64,000 nucleotides of DNA from Flavobacterium cucumis (GTDB taxonomy: Bacteria > Bacteroidota > Bacteroidia > Flavobacteriales > Flavobacteriaceae), in the NCBI RefSeq assembly GCF_900148835.1, contig NZ_FRYK01000002.1:533349-597348 (forward strand). Direction: 5' to 3'. A model generated the notes under the pieces. The model worked only from the letters and a program-made list of their open reading frames with translations, made no database searches and was not told where the DNA came from. Within the stretch, counting starts at the first letter, position 1; every line of letters begins with the position of its first letter. The position numbers were made by a program, and so were the translations under genes. This document shows positions 17,057-25,132 of the stretch, piece after piece.

Positions 17057-17587
17057 CTATTCTGAAAGTTGGTAGATGTCTTTTAAATTCCTACCCAAAC
17101 CATCGTAGTCTAAACCATATCCTACAATAAATTTATTAGGAATTCGAATCCCTACATAATCTAATTTAATATCTTTTGTGTAGGCTTCTGGTTTTAGAAA
17201 TAAAGTAGCAATTTTGAAATGCTTCACATTGTGTTGTTTCATAATTGTCTTTAATTCTTCAATCGTATTTCCGGTATCTACAATGTCTTCCACGATAATT
17301 ACAGAACGACCTTCTAAGCTTTGGTTCAAACCAATCAGTTCTTTTACTTCATTTGTAGTTTGCGTTCCTTCATACGAAGCCATTTTTACAAACGAAACTT
17401 CGCAATTATGACTGTATTTTTTTAATAAATCAGCTACTACCATGAAAGCGCCATTCAACACTCCAATAAAAACAGGCACATCATCGCAAAAATCGTCTTC
17501 AATTTGTTTTACCATGTTTTCGATGGCGAAGTTAATTTCCTCTCCCGAGATAAAAACTTCAAATTTTTTATCGTGTAGTTGTATCAC
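17057..17587 (-). CDS. hpt: Hypoxanthine phosphoribosyltransferase
   Basis: 176 residues. The PRPP-binding motif is VIIVEDIVDTGNTI at 96-109. The flexible-loop region reads KMASYEGTQTTNEVKE and the C-terminal base-recognition region YVGIRIPNKFIVGYGLDYDGLGRN. The enzyme salvages hypoxanthine (and usually guanine) to IMP/GMP using PRPP. First gene of the minus-strand run hpt-adk-CNNM-obg, with a good promoter motif directly upstream. Confidence 0.96.
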   Translation of the reverse strand: MIQLHDKKFEVFISGEEINFAIENMVKQIEDDFCDDVPVFIGVLNGAFMVVADLLKKYSHNCEVSFVKMASYEGTQTTNEVKELIGLNQSLEGRSVIIVEDIVDTGNTIEELKTIMKQHNVKHFKIATLFLKPEAYTKDIKLDYVGIRIPNKFIVGYGLDYDGLGRNLKDIYQLSE

Positions 17588-17613
17588 TTTTAGTTAGCTT
17601 TAGAAATAAACAA

Positions 17614-17645
17614 CAAATTTAAGAAAGTCAAATGAATAGCTACAA
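17614..17645 (-). promoter_or_regulatory. Putative promoter of hpt
   Basis: On the minus strand TTG (17643-17645) and TAAATTTG (17614-17621) are 21 bases apart. This is a full match to the Bacteroidota -33/-7 consensus about 27 bases before the hpt start codon. Confidence 0.65.
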
Positions 17646-17684
17646 AGTATTTCAACTTTTTTGCAAATTTGATATATTTACCAA

Positions 17685-18233
17685 ATGAAAAGCCAAATGT
17701 ATCAGAAAATCGAAGCAAGTACTTGCCATGTTGTTAGCCGAAAAATGGTGAGTAATTTTGCTATGAAAGATGAAAAAAATCTTAGCGAAATGATTGAACT
17801 AGCTTTTGACATCAAAAATGAATTACATGTAAAAGCGTTTTGGAGTTTAGATTTAGTTTGTGAAAAGAAATTAAAACAATTTGTTCCTTATATAGAAGAT
17901 TTCTGCGCTATTCTTCCAAAAATAAAAGATGATTCAGCATTGCGACCAGCGACTAAAATCGCTTATTTTCTTACCAAAAGTAATCATCGAAAAAACGGCA
18001 TTTCTCTCACACAAGAACAAGAACACAATTTAATAGAAGCCCTGATTGACCGTTTAATTCAAGACGAAAAAGTAGCAGCAAAAGTGTATGCTATGAAAGC
18101 ACTTTTTGTTTTAGGCAAGAAATACGATTGGGTTCACGAAGAATTAAAAATGATAATTGAACAAGATTATTCGAATCATTCTGCGGCTTACCAAGCGGCG
18201 ACGAGAAACCTCTTGAAAAAACTCAACAAGTAG
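17685..18233 (+). CDS. Helical HEAT-like protein of unknown function
   Basis: 182 residues, predicted all-helical with no signal peptide. The pattern NLSEMIELAFDIKNELHVKAFWSLDLVCEKKLKQFVPYIEDFCAIL and the later KVAAKVYAMKALFVLGKKY look like two to three HEAT/ARM-type helical pairs. Small proteins of this type are often mislabelled adenylosuccinate lyase in databases; no lyase motif is present here. It is divergent from hpt and lies upstream of purK. A role in nucleotide metabolism would be guesswork. Confidence 0.7.
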   Translation: MKSQMYQKIEASTCHVVSRKMVSNFAMKDEKNLSEMIELAFDIKNELHVKAFWSLDLVCEKKLKQFVPYIEDFCAILPKIKDDSALRPATKIAYFLTKSNHRKNGISLTQEQEHNLIEALIDRLIQDEKVAAKVYAMKALFVLGKKYDWVHEELKMIIEQDYSNHSAAYQAATRNLLKKLNK

Positions 18234-18237
18234 TATT

Positions 18238-18269
18238 TTCTGAATTCTAAATTCTGAATTCTAAATTCT
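18238..18269. repeat. Short tandem repeat of GAATTCTAAATTCT
   Basis: The 14-base unit gaattctaaattct occurs twice in tandem just upstream of the purK promoter motif. Similar A/T-rich GAATTCTAA-type words occur in other gaps of the window. Confidence 0.6.
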
Positions 18270-18275
18270 TACTCT

Positions 18276-18283
18276 TATCTTTG
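18276..18283 (+). promoter_or_regulatory. Putative -7 element of purK
   Basis: tatctttg matches TAnnTTTG. No TTG was found at the expected distance upstream, so this is half a promoter. It agrees with transcription starting about 10 bases downstream and a purK start at 18323 or 18356. Confidence 0.45.
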
Positions 18284-18355
18284 CGCAAACAACAACACAC
18301 ATGACTCGAGCGAAGCGACCGCATGAGACAAATAAAAAACAATAACTACGACGAA

Positions 18356-19534
18356 ATGAATTATTTTTCTTCTGATTTTAAATTAGGAATTTTAGGAGGC
18401 GGTCAATTAGGGAAAATGCTTTTGACTGAAACTCGAAAATTCGACATCCAAACTTTAGTTTTAGAACCAAGTGAAGAAGCACCAGCACGATACAGTTGCA
18501 ACGGATTTTACAAAGGCAGTTTAATGGATTTTGATACGGTGTACCAGTTTGGTAAAATGGTCAACTTATTAACCATCGAAATCGAAAATGTAAATCTAGA
18601 CGCTTTAGATAAATTGGAAGAAGAAGGATTACCAATTTACCCTTCACCAAAAACTTTACGTTTAATTCAAAACAAAGGAAAACAAAAAGATTATTACGTT
18701 TCAAACGACATTCCTACTTCGCCACATCAACGATTTGTTGATTTAAACGACTTAAGAAATGCTTTAGCAAAAGACGAATTAGAATTCCCATTCGTTTGGA
18801 AATGTGCGCAGTTTGGATATGATGGAAATGGTGTTAAAATTTGTCGCTCTGCATTAGACTTGGTAAAATTACCCGATGTAGAATGTATTGCTGAAGAAAT
18901 GGTTCCATTTAAAAATGAGTTGGCGGTGATTGTAGCGCGTTCGGTTTCTGGAGAAGTAAAAACCTATCCAGTGGTAGAAATGGAATTTCATCCTGAGGCC
19001 AATCAAGTAGAATATGTAATTTGTCCAGCACGTATTGATGAAAAAGTAGCACAAAAAGCTACCGAAGTTGCTTTGAAAGTTTCAGAAGCGTTTCATCATG
19101 TTGGATTGTTAGCAGTAGAAATGTTCCAAACGGAAAATGATGAAATTTTAGTAAACGAAGTCGCTCCTCGCCCGCATAATTCTGGACATTATTCGATTGA
19201 AGCGAGTTATACTTCGCAATTTGAAAATCATTTACGTGCGATTTTAAACTTACCTTTAGGAAATACCGATAGTAAAGTTGCCGGAATTATGGTAAATTTG
19301 GTAGGTGAAGAAGGTTTTTCTGGACAAGTAGTTTACGAAAACATAGAAAAAATCATGGCAATTAATGGCGTAACACCTCACATTTACGGAAAAAGAGAAA
19401 CACGCCCTTTCCGAAAAATGGGACACGTTACAATTGTAAATGAAGACATGACAGAAGCAAGAAGAATTGCAGAGGAAGTGAAGAATTCAATTAGAGTTAT
19501 TAGTAGCCCCCTAACCCCCAAAGGGGGAATTTAA
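18356..19534 (+). CDS. purK: 5-(carboxyamino)imidazole ribonucleotide synthase PurK
   Basis: 392 residues from the ATG at 18356, whose product begins MNYFSSDFKLGILGGGQLGKM. An ATG at 18323 would add 11 residues without family support. ATP-grasp enzyme: N-terminal Rossmann GILGGGQLG, ATP-grasp core FVWKCAQFGYDGNGVKI, EEMVPFKNELAVIVAR, and the metal-site motif NEVAPRPHNSGHYSIEA. It converts AIR, bicarbonate and ATP to N5-CAIR in purine synthesis. The last residues (SPLTPKGGI) are encoded by the left arm of a perfect 28-bp inverted repeat, so the C-terminus appears to have been rewritten by a repeat. purE follows after an inserted small ORF. Confidence 0.95.
   Translation: MNYFSSDFKLGILGGGQLGKMLLTETRKFDIQTLVLEPSEEAPARYSCNGFYKGSLMDFDTVYQFGKMVNLLTIEIENVNLDALDKLEEEGLPIYPSPKTLRLIQNKGKQKDYYVSNDIPTSPHQRFVDLNDLRNALAKDELEFPFVWKCAQFGYDGNGVKICRSALDLVKLPDVECIAEEMVPFKNELAVIVARSVSGEVKTYPVVEMEFHPEANQVEYVICPARIDEKVAQKATEVALKVSEAFHHVGLLAVEMFQTENDEILVNEVAPRPHNSGHYSIEASYTSQFENHLRAILNLPLGNTDSKVAGIMVNLVGEEGFSGQVVYENIEKIMAINGVTPHIYGKRETRPFRKMGHVTIVNEDMTEARRIAEEVKNSIRVISSPLTPKGGI
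19504..19531. repeat. Left arm of 28-bp perfect inverted repeat in purK
   Basis: C-rich then G-rich sequence with core taaccccctaac-like half and caaagggggaatt. It is the exact reverse complement of 19852-19879. It overlaps the last codons of purK. Each arm also has internal dyad symmetry (ccccc-aaa-ggggg), so a single arm can fold as well. Confidence 0.9.
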
Positions 19535-19547
19535 AACCGAATTGAAA

Positions 19548-19847
19548 ATGACAAAAAAGATTTTACATATTATTTTTTATTCGACAATTTTGTTTTGTAT
19601 TTTGTCGTTTATATCTTTTCTGTTTTCTTTGGTTTTTAATACTATAAATAGAACTTCTCCTAATTTAAAAATTGGATTTCCACTAAATTATTATAATCAA
19701 CTAGCATTCAGTGACAATTGTAATGGGATTGATTTATTACACGGTTCAAATTTTAAAAATTTCATTTTAAATTATATAATTTGTTTTTTAACAATTTTAA
19801 TTTTAAGAATAAAACTAACAAAAAAAATAAACCCTACTCACCCCTAG
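19548..19847 (+). CDS. Small membrane protein between purK and purE
   Basis: 99 residues from the ATG at 19548; an in-frame TTG lies two codons earlier. Two hydrophobic segments (ILHIIFYSTILFCILSFISF and NFILNYIICFLTILILRI) flank a polar loop, IGFPLNYYNQLAFSDNCNG, with HGSNF after it. I do not recognise a named family. The loop resembles a type of short uncharacterised membrane protein I have seen in flavobacteria, which is recollection and unverified. It lies entirely between the two arms of a perfect inverted repeat, which makes it a likely passenger inserted into the purK-purE operon. Confidence 0.6.
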   Translation: MTKKILHIIFYSTILFCILSFISFLFSLVFNTINRTSPNLKIGFPLNYYNQLAFSDNCNGIDLLHGSNFKNFILNYIICFLTILILRIKLTKKINPTHP

Positions 19848-19851
19848 TAGG

Positions 19852-19879
19852 AATTCCCCCTTTGGGGGTTAGGGGGCTA
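19852..19879. repeat. Right arm of 28-bp perfect inverted repeat upstream of purE
   Basis: The core ccccctttgggggttag is the exact reverse complement of the arm at 19504-19531. It ends three bases before the purE start codon, so it occupies the purE leader and could sequester or set the ribosome-binding region. Confidence 0.9.
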
Positions 19880-19882
19880 ATT

Positions 19883-20362
19883 ATGAAAGTAGCCATAATA
19901 ATGGGCAGCATTTCGGACATGCCGGTAATGCAAGAAGCCATCGACATATTAAAAGGATTTGATATCGAAACCGAAGTAGATATTGTTTCGGCTCATCGTA
20001 CACCTGAAAAATTATTTGATTTCAGTAAAAATGCACACGAAAGAGGCATTTCAGTAATTATTGCTGGTGCTGGTGGTGCGGCTCATCTACCTGGAATGGT
20101 TGCTTCTATGTCGCCGCTTCCTGTTATTGGTGTTCCAGTGAAATCTAGTAATTCTATTGATGGTTGGGATTCGGTTTTATCGATTTTACAAATGCCTGGT
20201 GGAGTTCCTGTAGCAACAGTTGCCTTAAACGGAGCTAAAAATGCCGGAATCTTAGCAGCACAAATTATAGGAAGTAATGACAAATGCGTGTTAGACAAAA
20301 TCATTACTTACAAAGAAGGATTAAAACAAGCCGTCTTAAAAGCTTCGGAAGGATTAAAATAA
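19883..20362 (+). CDS. purE: 5-(carboxyamino)imidazole ribonucleotide mutase PurE
   Basis: 159 residues from the ATG at 19883. A frame open from 19781 would read through the repeat and is rejected. The family motifs are MGSISDMPVMQ near the N-terminus, SAHRTP at 36-41 with the catalytic His, and AGGAAHLPGMVAS. Class I PurE rearranges N5-CAIR to CAIR after PurK. Its leader is the right arm of an inverted repeat, and a strong terminator follows. The gene is probably cotranscribed with purK unless the inserted cassette brings its own signals. Confidence 0.96.
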   Translation: MKVAIIMGSISDMPVMQEAIDILKGFDIETEVDIVSAHRTPEKLFDFSKNAHERGISVIIAGAGGAAHLPGMVASMSPLPVIGVPVKSSNSIDGWDSVLSILQMPGGVPVATVALNGAKNAGILAAQIIGSNDKCVLDKIITYKEGLKQAVLKASEGLK

Positions 20363-20367
20363 AACAG

Positions 20368-20396
20368 AAAACCCCAAATGAATCATTTGGGGTTTC
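20368..20396 (+). terminator. Intrinsic terminator after purE
   Basis: aaaccccaaatg and catttggggttt form a 12-bp stem with a 3-base loop, six bases after the purE stop codon. Confidence 0.85.
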
Positions 20397-20518
20397 TACT
20401 CACAATTAAGTGACAACTATAAAAAAATTCTACTCTCTCTCTGATTTGGGACAAAAAGGATGTTTCGACATCGTTTCATCGACAAAATTATACACTTTAT
20501 CGGTAAAAACAAATTTTT

Positions 20519-22543
20519 ATGACACTTTTTTTAAAAAAATTTACAACAAAGCACAATACAGCACCTTTTAGTAAGATTAACCTTTCAGATTACAAAGAAG
20601 CTTTTGAAAAAACAATCGAACTTGCTCGTACTGAAATCGATAGCATTGTAAAAAACACAGAAACACCTACTTTTTCGAATACAATTGAAGCTTTAGATTA
20701 TTCAGGCGAACAATTGGATCGTTTATCTAATATTTTCTTCAATTTGAATTCGGCGGAAACTTGTGATGAAATGCAAAAAATCGCACAAGAAGTTTCACCT
20801 TTACTTACATCTTTTAGTAATGATATTGCTTTGAACGAAGACTTATTCAAACGTGTCAAAGCCATTTATGATCAAAAAGACACTTTGACATTAACTACTG
20901 AACAAGCAACATTATTAGATAAAAAATTCAAAGGTTTTTCTAGAAATGGAGCTTTACTGAATGAAGAAGATAAATTAAAACTACGCGAAATTGATACCGA
21001 ATTAGCCAAAATCAAACTGACTTTCGGAGAAAATGTTTTGGCAGAAACCAATAACTATCAATTACACATTACCAAAGAAGCCGATTTAAAAGGTTTACCT
21101 GATGGCGCTAAAGAAATGGCGGCAAGTTTGGCAAAATCGAAAAACTTGAAAGGTTGGGTTTTTACTTTAGATTTCCCAAGTTATTTACCTTTTGTAACTT
21201 ATGTCGAAAATCGGGAACTGCGAAAAGAAATCGCTATTGCTGCTGGAAAAAAAGCATTTCAAGATAACGAATTCGATAATCAAGAAAACGTAAAACGCAT
21301 TGTAGAATTACGTCACAAACGTGCTAATTTATTGGGGTATCAATCGCATGCACATTTTGTTTTAGAAGAACGAATGGCACAAAATCCAGAAAAAGTACAA
21401 TCGTTTTTGAATGATTTGTTGGAAAAAGCAAAACCAGCAGCTCTAAAAGAATTTGCTGAATTAACTGCTTTTGCCAAAGAGTTTGACGGAATTGACCAAT
21501 TAGAAAAATGGGATGGCGCTTATTATTCGGAAAAATTGAAACAAAAATTATTCAGTTTAGATGATGAGTTATTGAAACCCTATTTCAAATTAGAAAATGT
21601 ATTGAATGGTGCTTTCACGATTGCAGAAAAATTATTCGGAATCACGTTTAAAGAAGTTTTTGATATTGATAAGTATCATAAAGATGTTCAGACTTTTGAA
21701 GTATTAGACTTTGAAGGACAATTAGTTGCTATTTTCTATTCGGATTTCTTCCCGAGAAAAGGAAAACGAAACGGCGCTTGGATGACATCCTACAAACCAC
21801 AATATAATAAGAACGGAATCAACGAACGACCACATGTTTCAATCGTTTGTAATTTCACACCGCCAACCGAAACAAAACCATCGTTATTGACTTTCAACGA
21901 AGTAACAACATTGTTTCACGAATTTGGGCACGCTTTACACGGCATGTTAGCGAATACAACTTATCCAAGTTTATCGGGAACTTCAGTGTATTGGGATTTT
22001 GTGGAATTACCAAGTCAAGTGATGGAAAACTGGTGTTACGAACCTGAAGCGTTGGCTTTGTTTGCGAAACATTACGAAACGGGTGAAATTATTCCGCAAC
22101 AATACGTAGAAAAAATCAAAGAAAGTGCGAGTTTCTTAGAAGGAATGGCTACTTTAAGACAATTGAGTTTCGGAATTTTAGATATGACCTATCACGGAAA
22201 ATCGCAAACTATTGACGATGTGAAAGCCTTTGAAAAACAAGCTATGGAAGGCACAAGTTTATATCCAGATGTAGCTGAAAATTGTATGAGTACTTCGTTC
22301 TCGCATATTTTTCAAGGTGGTTATTCTTCTGGCTATTACAGCTACAAATGGGCGGAAGTTTTAGATGCCGATGCGTTTGCGTATTTCCAAGAAAAAGGGA
22401 TTTTCAATAAAGAAGTAGCAACCAAATTCAAAGACAACGTACTTTCAAAAGGCGGTACCGAATTACCAATGGAATTGTATAAAAAATTCAGAGGTCAGGA
22501 ACCGAAAGTGGAGGCACTTTTGAAGAGAGCTGGGTTGATTTAG
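20519..22543 (+). CDS. M3 family oligopeptidase (Dcp/oligopeptidase A type)
   Basis: 674 residues, usual for cytoplasmic M3 peptidases, with no signal peptide. The zinc motif HEFGH is at 467-471 in LFHEFGHALHGML, and the third ligand region is WDFVELPSQVMENW. The substrate loop near the end is FSHIFQGGYSSGYYSYKW. The family cleaves short peptides, either as dipeptidyl carboxypeptidase (Dcp) or oligopeptidase A; the two cannot be separated from sequence alone. It complements the exported S46 peptidase in peptide use. Confidence 0.94.
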   Translation: MTLFLKKFTTKHNTAPFSKINLSDYKEAFEKTIELARTEIDSIVKNTETPTFSNTIEALDYSGEQLDRLSNIFFNLNSAETCDEMQKIAQEVSPLLTSFSNDIALNEDLFKRVKAIYDQKDTLTLTTEQATLLDKKFKGFSRNGALLNEEDKLKLREIDTELAKIKLTFGENVLAETNNYQLHITKEADLKGLPDGAKEMAASLAKSKNLKGWVFTLDFPSYLPFVTYVENRELRKEIAIAAGKKAFQDNEFDNQENVKRIVELRHKRANLLGYQSHAHFVLEERMAQNPEKVQSFLNDLLEKAKPAALKEFAELTAFAKEFDGIDQLEKWDGAYYSEKLKQKLFSLDDELLKPYFKLENVLNGAFTIAEKLFGITFKEVFDIDKYHKDVQTFEVLDFEGQLVAIFYSDFFPRKGKRNGAWMTSYKPQYNKNGINERPHVSIVCNFTPPTETKPSLLTFNEVTTLFHEFGHALHGMLANTTYPSLSGTSVYWDFVELPSQVMENWCYEPEALALFAKHYETGEIIPQQYVEKIKESASFLEGMATLRQLSFGILDMTYHGKSQTIDDVKAFEKQAMEGTSLYPDVAENCMSTSFSHIFQGGYSSGYYSYKWAEVLDADAFAYFQEKGIFNKEVATKFKDNVLSKGGTELPMELYKKFRGQEPKVEALLKRAGLI

Positions 22544-22606
22544 ATTATTAGAATTTTAGATATTTAGAAACCGAAGTTTCTTTTAAAAACAAACTTTCAT
22601 TTTTTT

Positions 22607-22637
22607 TTGAAACTTTAAAAACTTTTACTTAACTTTG
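22607..22637 (+). promoter_or_regulatory. Putative promoter of the GbsR-like gene
   Basis: ttg (22607-22609) and taactttg (22630-22637) are separated by 20 bases, a full match to the Bacteroidota -33/-7 consensus. It ends 28 bases before the start codon. Confidence 0.7.
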
Positions 22638-22665
22638 TCCTGTTAAAATGAAATAATTCTAAAAA

Positions 22666-23169
22666 ATGGAATTCAAAGAAGCAAAAAATAAATTCGTACA
22701 AACTTGGGGAGCTTTAGGTTCTCAATGGGGCATTAACAAAACCATGGCACAGATTCATGCGTTGTTGATGGTTTCGCACGAACCCGTTTCAATGGAAGAC
22801 ATTATGGAAGAATTACAAATTTCGCGCGGAAATGCTTCTATGAATTTAAGGGCGTTAATGGATTGGGGCATCGTTTACAAAGAATACAAAGCAGGCGAAA
22901 GACGTGAATTTTTCACCGCCGAAAAAGATTTAGATGAATTAGCCGTAAAAATTTCAAGAGAAAGAAGCAAACGTGAAATCAAACCCGCTTTGAAAGTTTT
23001 AAAAGAAGTTTCTACAATCAAATCGGATGGTACAGAAGCAGAAAGACATTTCGTCGATCAAACCACAAAATTGTACGATTTCGTATTAAAAGCCGATAAC
23101 GTTCTGGATAAAATCACAGAATACAAAGACAATTGGTTGGCAAAATTAGTTGTTAAAATCATGAAGTAA
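22666..23169 (+). CDS. GbsR/MarR-like winged-helix transcriptional regulator
   Basis: 167 residues. Residues 10-85 form a winged helix (QIHALLMVSHEPVSMEDIME, then LQISRGNASMNLRALMDWG as recognition helix, then YKEYKAGERREFF as wing), matching the GbsR family of MarR-like repressors. The C-terminal helices may form the dimer interface. It has its own promoter motif and precedes a run of small genes on the same strand, so it may control them. The effector is not known. Confidence 0.85.
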   Translation: MEFKEAKNKFVQTWGALGSQWGINKTMAQIHALLMVSHEPVSMEDIMEELQISRGNASMNLRALMDWGIVYKEYKAGERREFFTAEKDLDELAVKISRERSKREIKPALKVLKEVSTIKSDGTEAERHFVDQTTKLYDFVLKADNVLDKITEYKDNWLAKLVVKIMK

Positions 23170-23225
23170 CTTTTTTTTTAATCAAAACTTTCAATTATTT
23201 CTGAAAGTTTAAAATAATAAATACT

Positions 23226-23558
23226 ATGAAAAATTTAAAATTAACTAATTCAATCGCAATAATAATTCCTTTATTCCTTGGGGTTTTGGGAATTGTAGAA
23301 CCAATCAGTTTATATTTTGCGGCATATTCAACAATGTTAACAGGTTTACTACAAATAATTGTTGGAATCTTTTTCTGGAAAAACCATAAAGAAAATATTC
23401 ACATAAAAATATATTTTCTACTAGTAACCACATTTTTTAGTTTGTGGTATTATAACGTGAATGTAAACTATATAGATGCTCTGACTTGGCCGTTAATTTT
23501 TACTCCATTGGTGCTTTGTATTTATATTTCAATTATTATTTATTCAACAAAAAAATAA
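23226..23558 (+). CDS. Small membrane protein of unknown function
   Basis: 110 residues with about four hydrophobic segments (SIAIIIPLFLGVLGIVEPIS, TMLTGLLQIIVGIFFW, IYFLLVTTFFSLWYY, PLIFTPLVLCIYISIIIY). No family recognised. It starts a tight run of five genes: the next begins 6 bp after its stop codon. Confidence 0.7.
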   Translation: MKNLKLTNSIAIIIPLFLGVLGIVEPISLYFAAYSTMLTGLLQIIVGIFFWKNHKENIHIKIYFLLVTTFFSLWYYNVNVNYIDALTWPLIFTPLVLCIYISIIIYSTKK

Positions 23559-23563
23559 CTAAC

Positions 23564-24280
23564 ATGAGCTTCTTAACCGCACAATGGAAAAACTTAGCAT
23601 TATTCAATTATGAAGTTGATGCTAAAATCTTAGAACAATACATTCCAAAAGGAACAGAGATAGATATTTGGAATGGAAAATGTTACATAAGTTTAGTTGG
23701 ATTTATGTTTGAGAATGTAAAATTATTGGGATTGAAAATTCCGTTTCATATCAATTTTGAAGAAGTCAATTTACGATTTTATGTAAAACGTTTTGAAAAT
23801 AGTGAATGGAAACGCGGTGTTGTTTTTATTAAAGAAATTGTCCCAAAACCAGCACTAACAATTGTAGCAAATACAATCTACAAAGAACATTATCAAACAT
23901 TACAAATGAATCACTCAATTACTGAAAACAAGCTAAAAAAAGTAGATTACGTTTATCAATGGAAAACAAAAAACAAATGGAACACCATTTTAGTTGAAAC
24001 TGAAAAAACTCCAACTGAAATTGAAGCAAATTCTGAGGCTGAATTTATAACCGAACATTACTATGGTTACACTAAAGTAAACCATGAAAAAACATTTGAA
24101 TATGAAGTTAAACATCCAAGATGGCAGCAATACAAAGTAACAAATCATTATTTAGATATTGATTTCAAAAAAACTTATGGTGAAGCGTTTGAATTTCTAA
24201 ACAATCAAAAACCAATTTCAGTCATGCTTGCAGTTGGCTCTGAAATTAGCGTTGAAAATAAAAAACAAATAAAATCATGA
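23564..24280 (+). CDS. DUF2071 (YqjF-like) family protein
   Basis: 238 residues from the ATG at 23564, whose product starts MSFLTAQWKNLALFNYEVDA. An earlier in-frame start at 23486 would overlap the preceding gene by 72 bases and is rejected. Residues fit DUF2071/YqjF: LEQYIPKGTEIDIWNGKCYISLVGFMF, then a central RFYVKRFENSEWKRGVVFIKEI and the C-terminal half with paired strands. The family has an acetoacetate-decarboxylase-like fold and no assigned reaction. It shares a 4-base overlap (ATGA) with the next gene, so the two are translationally linked. Confidence 0.85.
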   Translation: MSFLTAQWKNLALFNYEVDAKILEQYIPKGTEIDIWNGKCYISLVGFMFENVKLLGLKIPFHINFEEVNLRFYVKRFENSEWKRGVVFIKEIVPKPALTIVANTIYKEHYQTLQMNHSITENKLKKVDYVYQWKTKNKWNTILVETEKTPTEIEANSEAEFITEHYYGYTKVNHEKTFEYEVKHPRWQQYKVTNHYLDIDFKKTYGEAFEFLNNQKPISVMLAVGSEISVENKKQIKS

Positions 24281-24717
24281 ACTATAACATCCCAAATTGG
24301 CTAATTATCACAAGCGGAATTGGTCAAATATTTACAGCTTTAATTTACCCTTACATTCGCCATCAAGTTTTTGATTGGTATAACGATGTGAAACAACTAA
24401 AACCATTAAATCAAGAAATTGCAAAAACCTACGGAAGATATATACAAGGTTTAAATTTCTCTTTCGGATTAATTGCAATTTTATTTACAAATGAATTAAA
24501 AGGACAATCTGCATTGGCTGTGGCATTAACAGGATTAATTACTGCGTATTGGGTTGGGAAAGTAGCCACTCAAATTGCTTATTATCCAATGTATGATATT
24601 CCTAAAAGAAAATTATTTAAAGTTGGAAGCTATTTTATGAATACGCTATTTGTGCTTTTTGCAGTGGTGAATACTATTCTTTTTATTAATAATTTGATAG
24701 GTCATTATAAATTATAA
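24277..24717 (+). CDS. Four-segment membrane protein of unknown function
   Basis: 146 residues with hydrophobic segments at about 5-22, 55-73, 80-100 and 120-142 (LIITSGIGQIFTALIYPYI, LNFSFGLIAILFTN, TLFVLFAVVNTILFI). No named family recognised. It overlaps the DUF2071 gene by four bases and precedes another membrane gene by four bases. Confidence 0.7.
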   Translation: MNYNIPNWLIITSGIGQIFTALIYPYIRHQVFDWYNDVKQLKPLNQEIAKTYGRYIQGLNFSFGLIAILFTNELKGQSALAVALTGLITAYWVGKVATQIAYYPMYDIPKRKLFKVGSYFMNTLFVLFAVVNTILFINNLIGHYKL

Positions 24718-24721
24718 AATT

Positions 24722-25132
24722 ATGAATTGGAGTTACTTAATTAAACATTGGTTTTCAACTTTACTAGTTGCGCCAATACTTTCAGTTATAATAAATTACT
24801 ATTATACTGATATAGAAACTTTATTCAATCTAACTTCTGTCTATCCAATTACAGTAATATTTGGATTATTTTTTTCACTACCAACTTATATCATTCTTGG
24901 AATTACATATTACATATTGGATAAAAAAGGCATAAAACCTATTTACATAAAGCCTATATTACTAGGTTTTTGTACAATTGGAATTATTATATCCTTCGTT
25001 ATCATTTTCAATAATAGAGAAGAAAACACCGTTCTAGCCTATTCACTAACATCAATATTTTTTGGCTTGATTTATAAAATAGAAAACAATGACACAAATA
25101 AAAATCACCACAAAAATCAAAGCTCCAATTGA
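24722..25132 (+). CDS. Small membrane protein of unknown function
   Basis: 136 residues with four hydrophobic stretches (STLLVAPILSVIINYYYT, VYPITVIFGLFFSLPTYI, IKPILLGFCTIGIIISFVII, VLAYSLTSIFFGLIYKI). The final residues are polar and overlap the start of the SRPBCC gene by 44 bases in another frame. Such a long overlap could mean one of the two ends is not as drawn, but both frames look coding. Confidence 0.6.
   Translation: MNWSYLIKHWFSTLLVAPILSVIINYYYTDIETLFNLTSVYPITVIFGLFFSLPTYIILGITYYILDKKGIKPIYIKPILLGFCTIGIIISFVIIFNNREENTVLAYSLTSIFFGLIYKIENNDTNKNHHKNQSSN

Noticed and set aside
19781..19882. N-terminal extension of PurE reading through the repeat
   Set aside because: The extra residues come from the right inverted-repeat arm and low-complexity DNA; the family start MKVAIIMGSIS begins at 19883.
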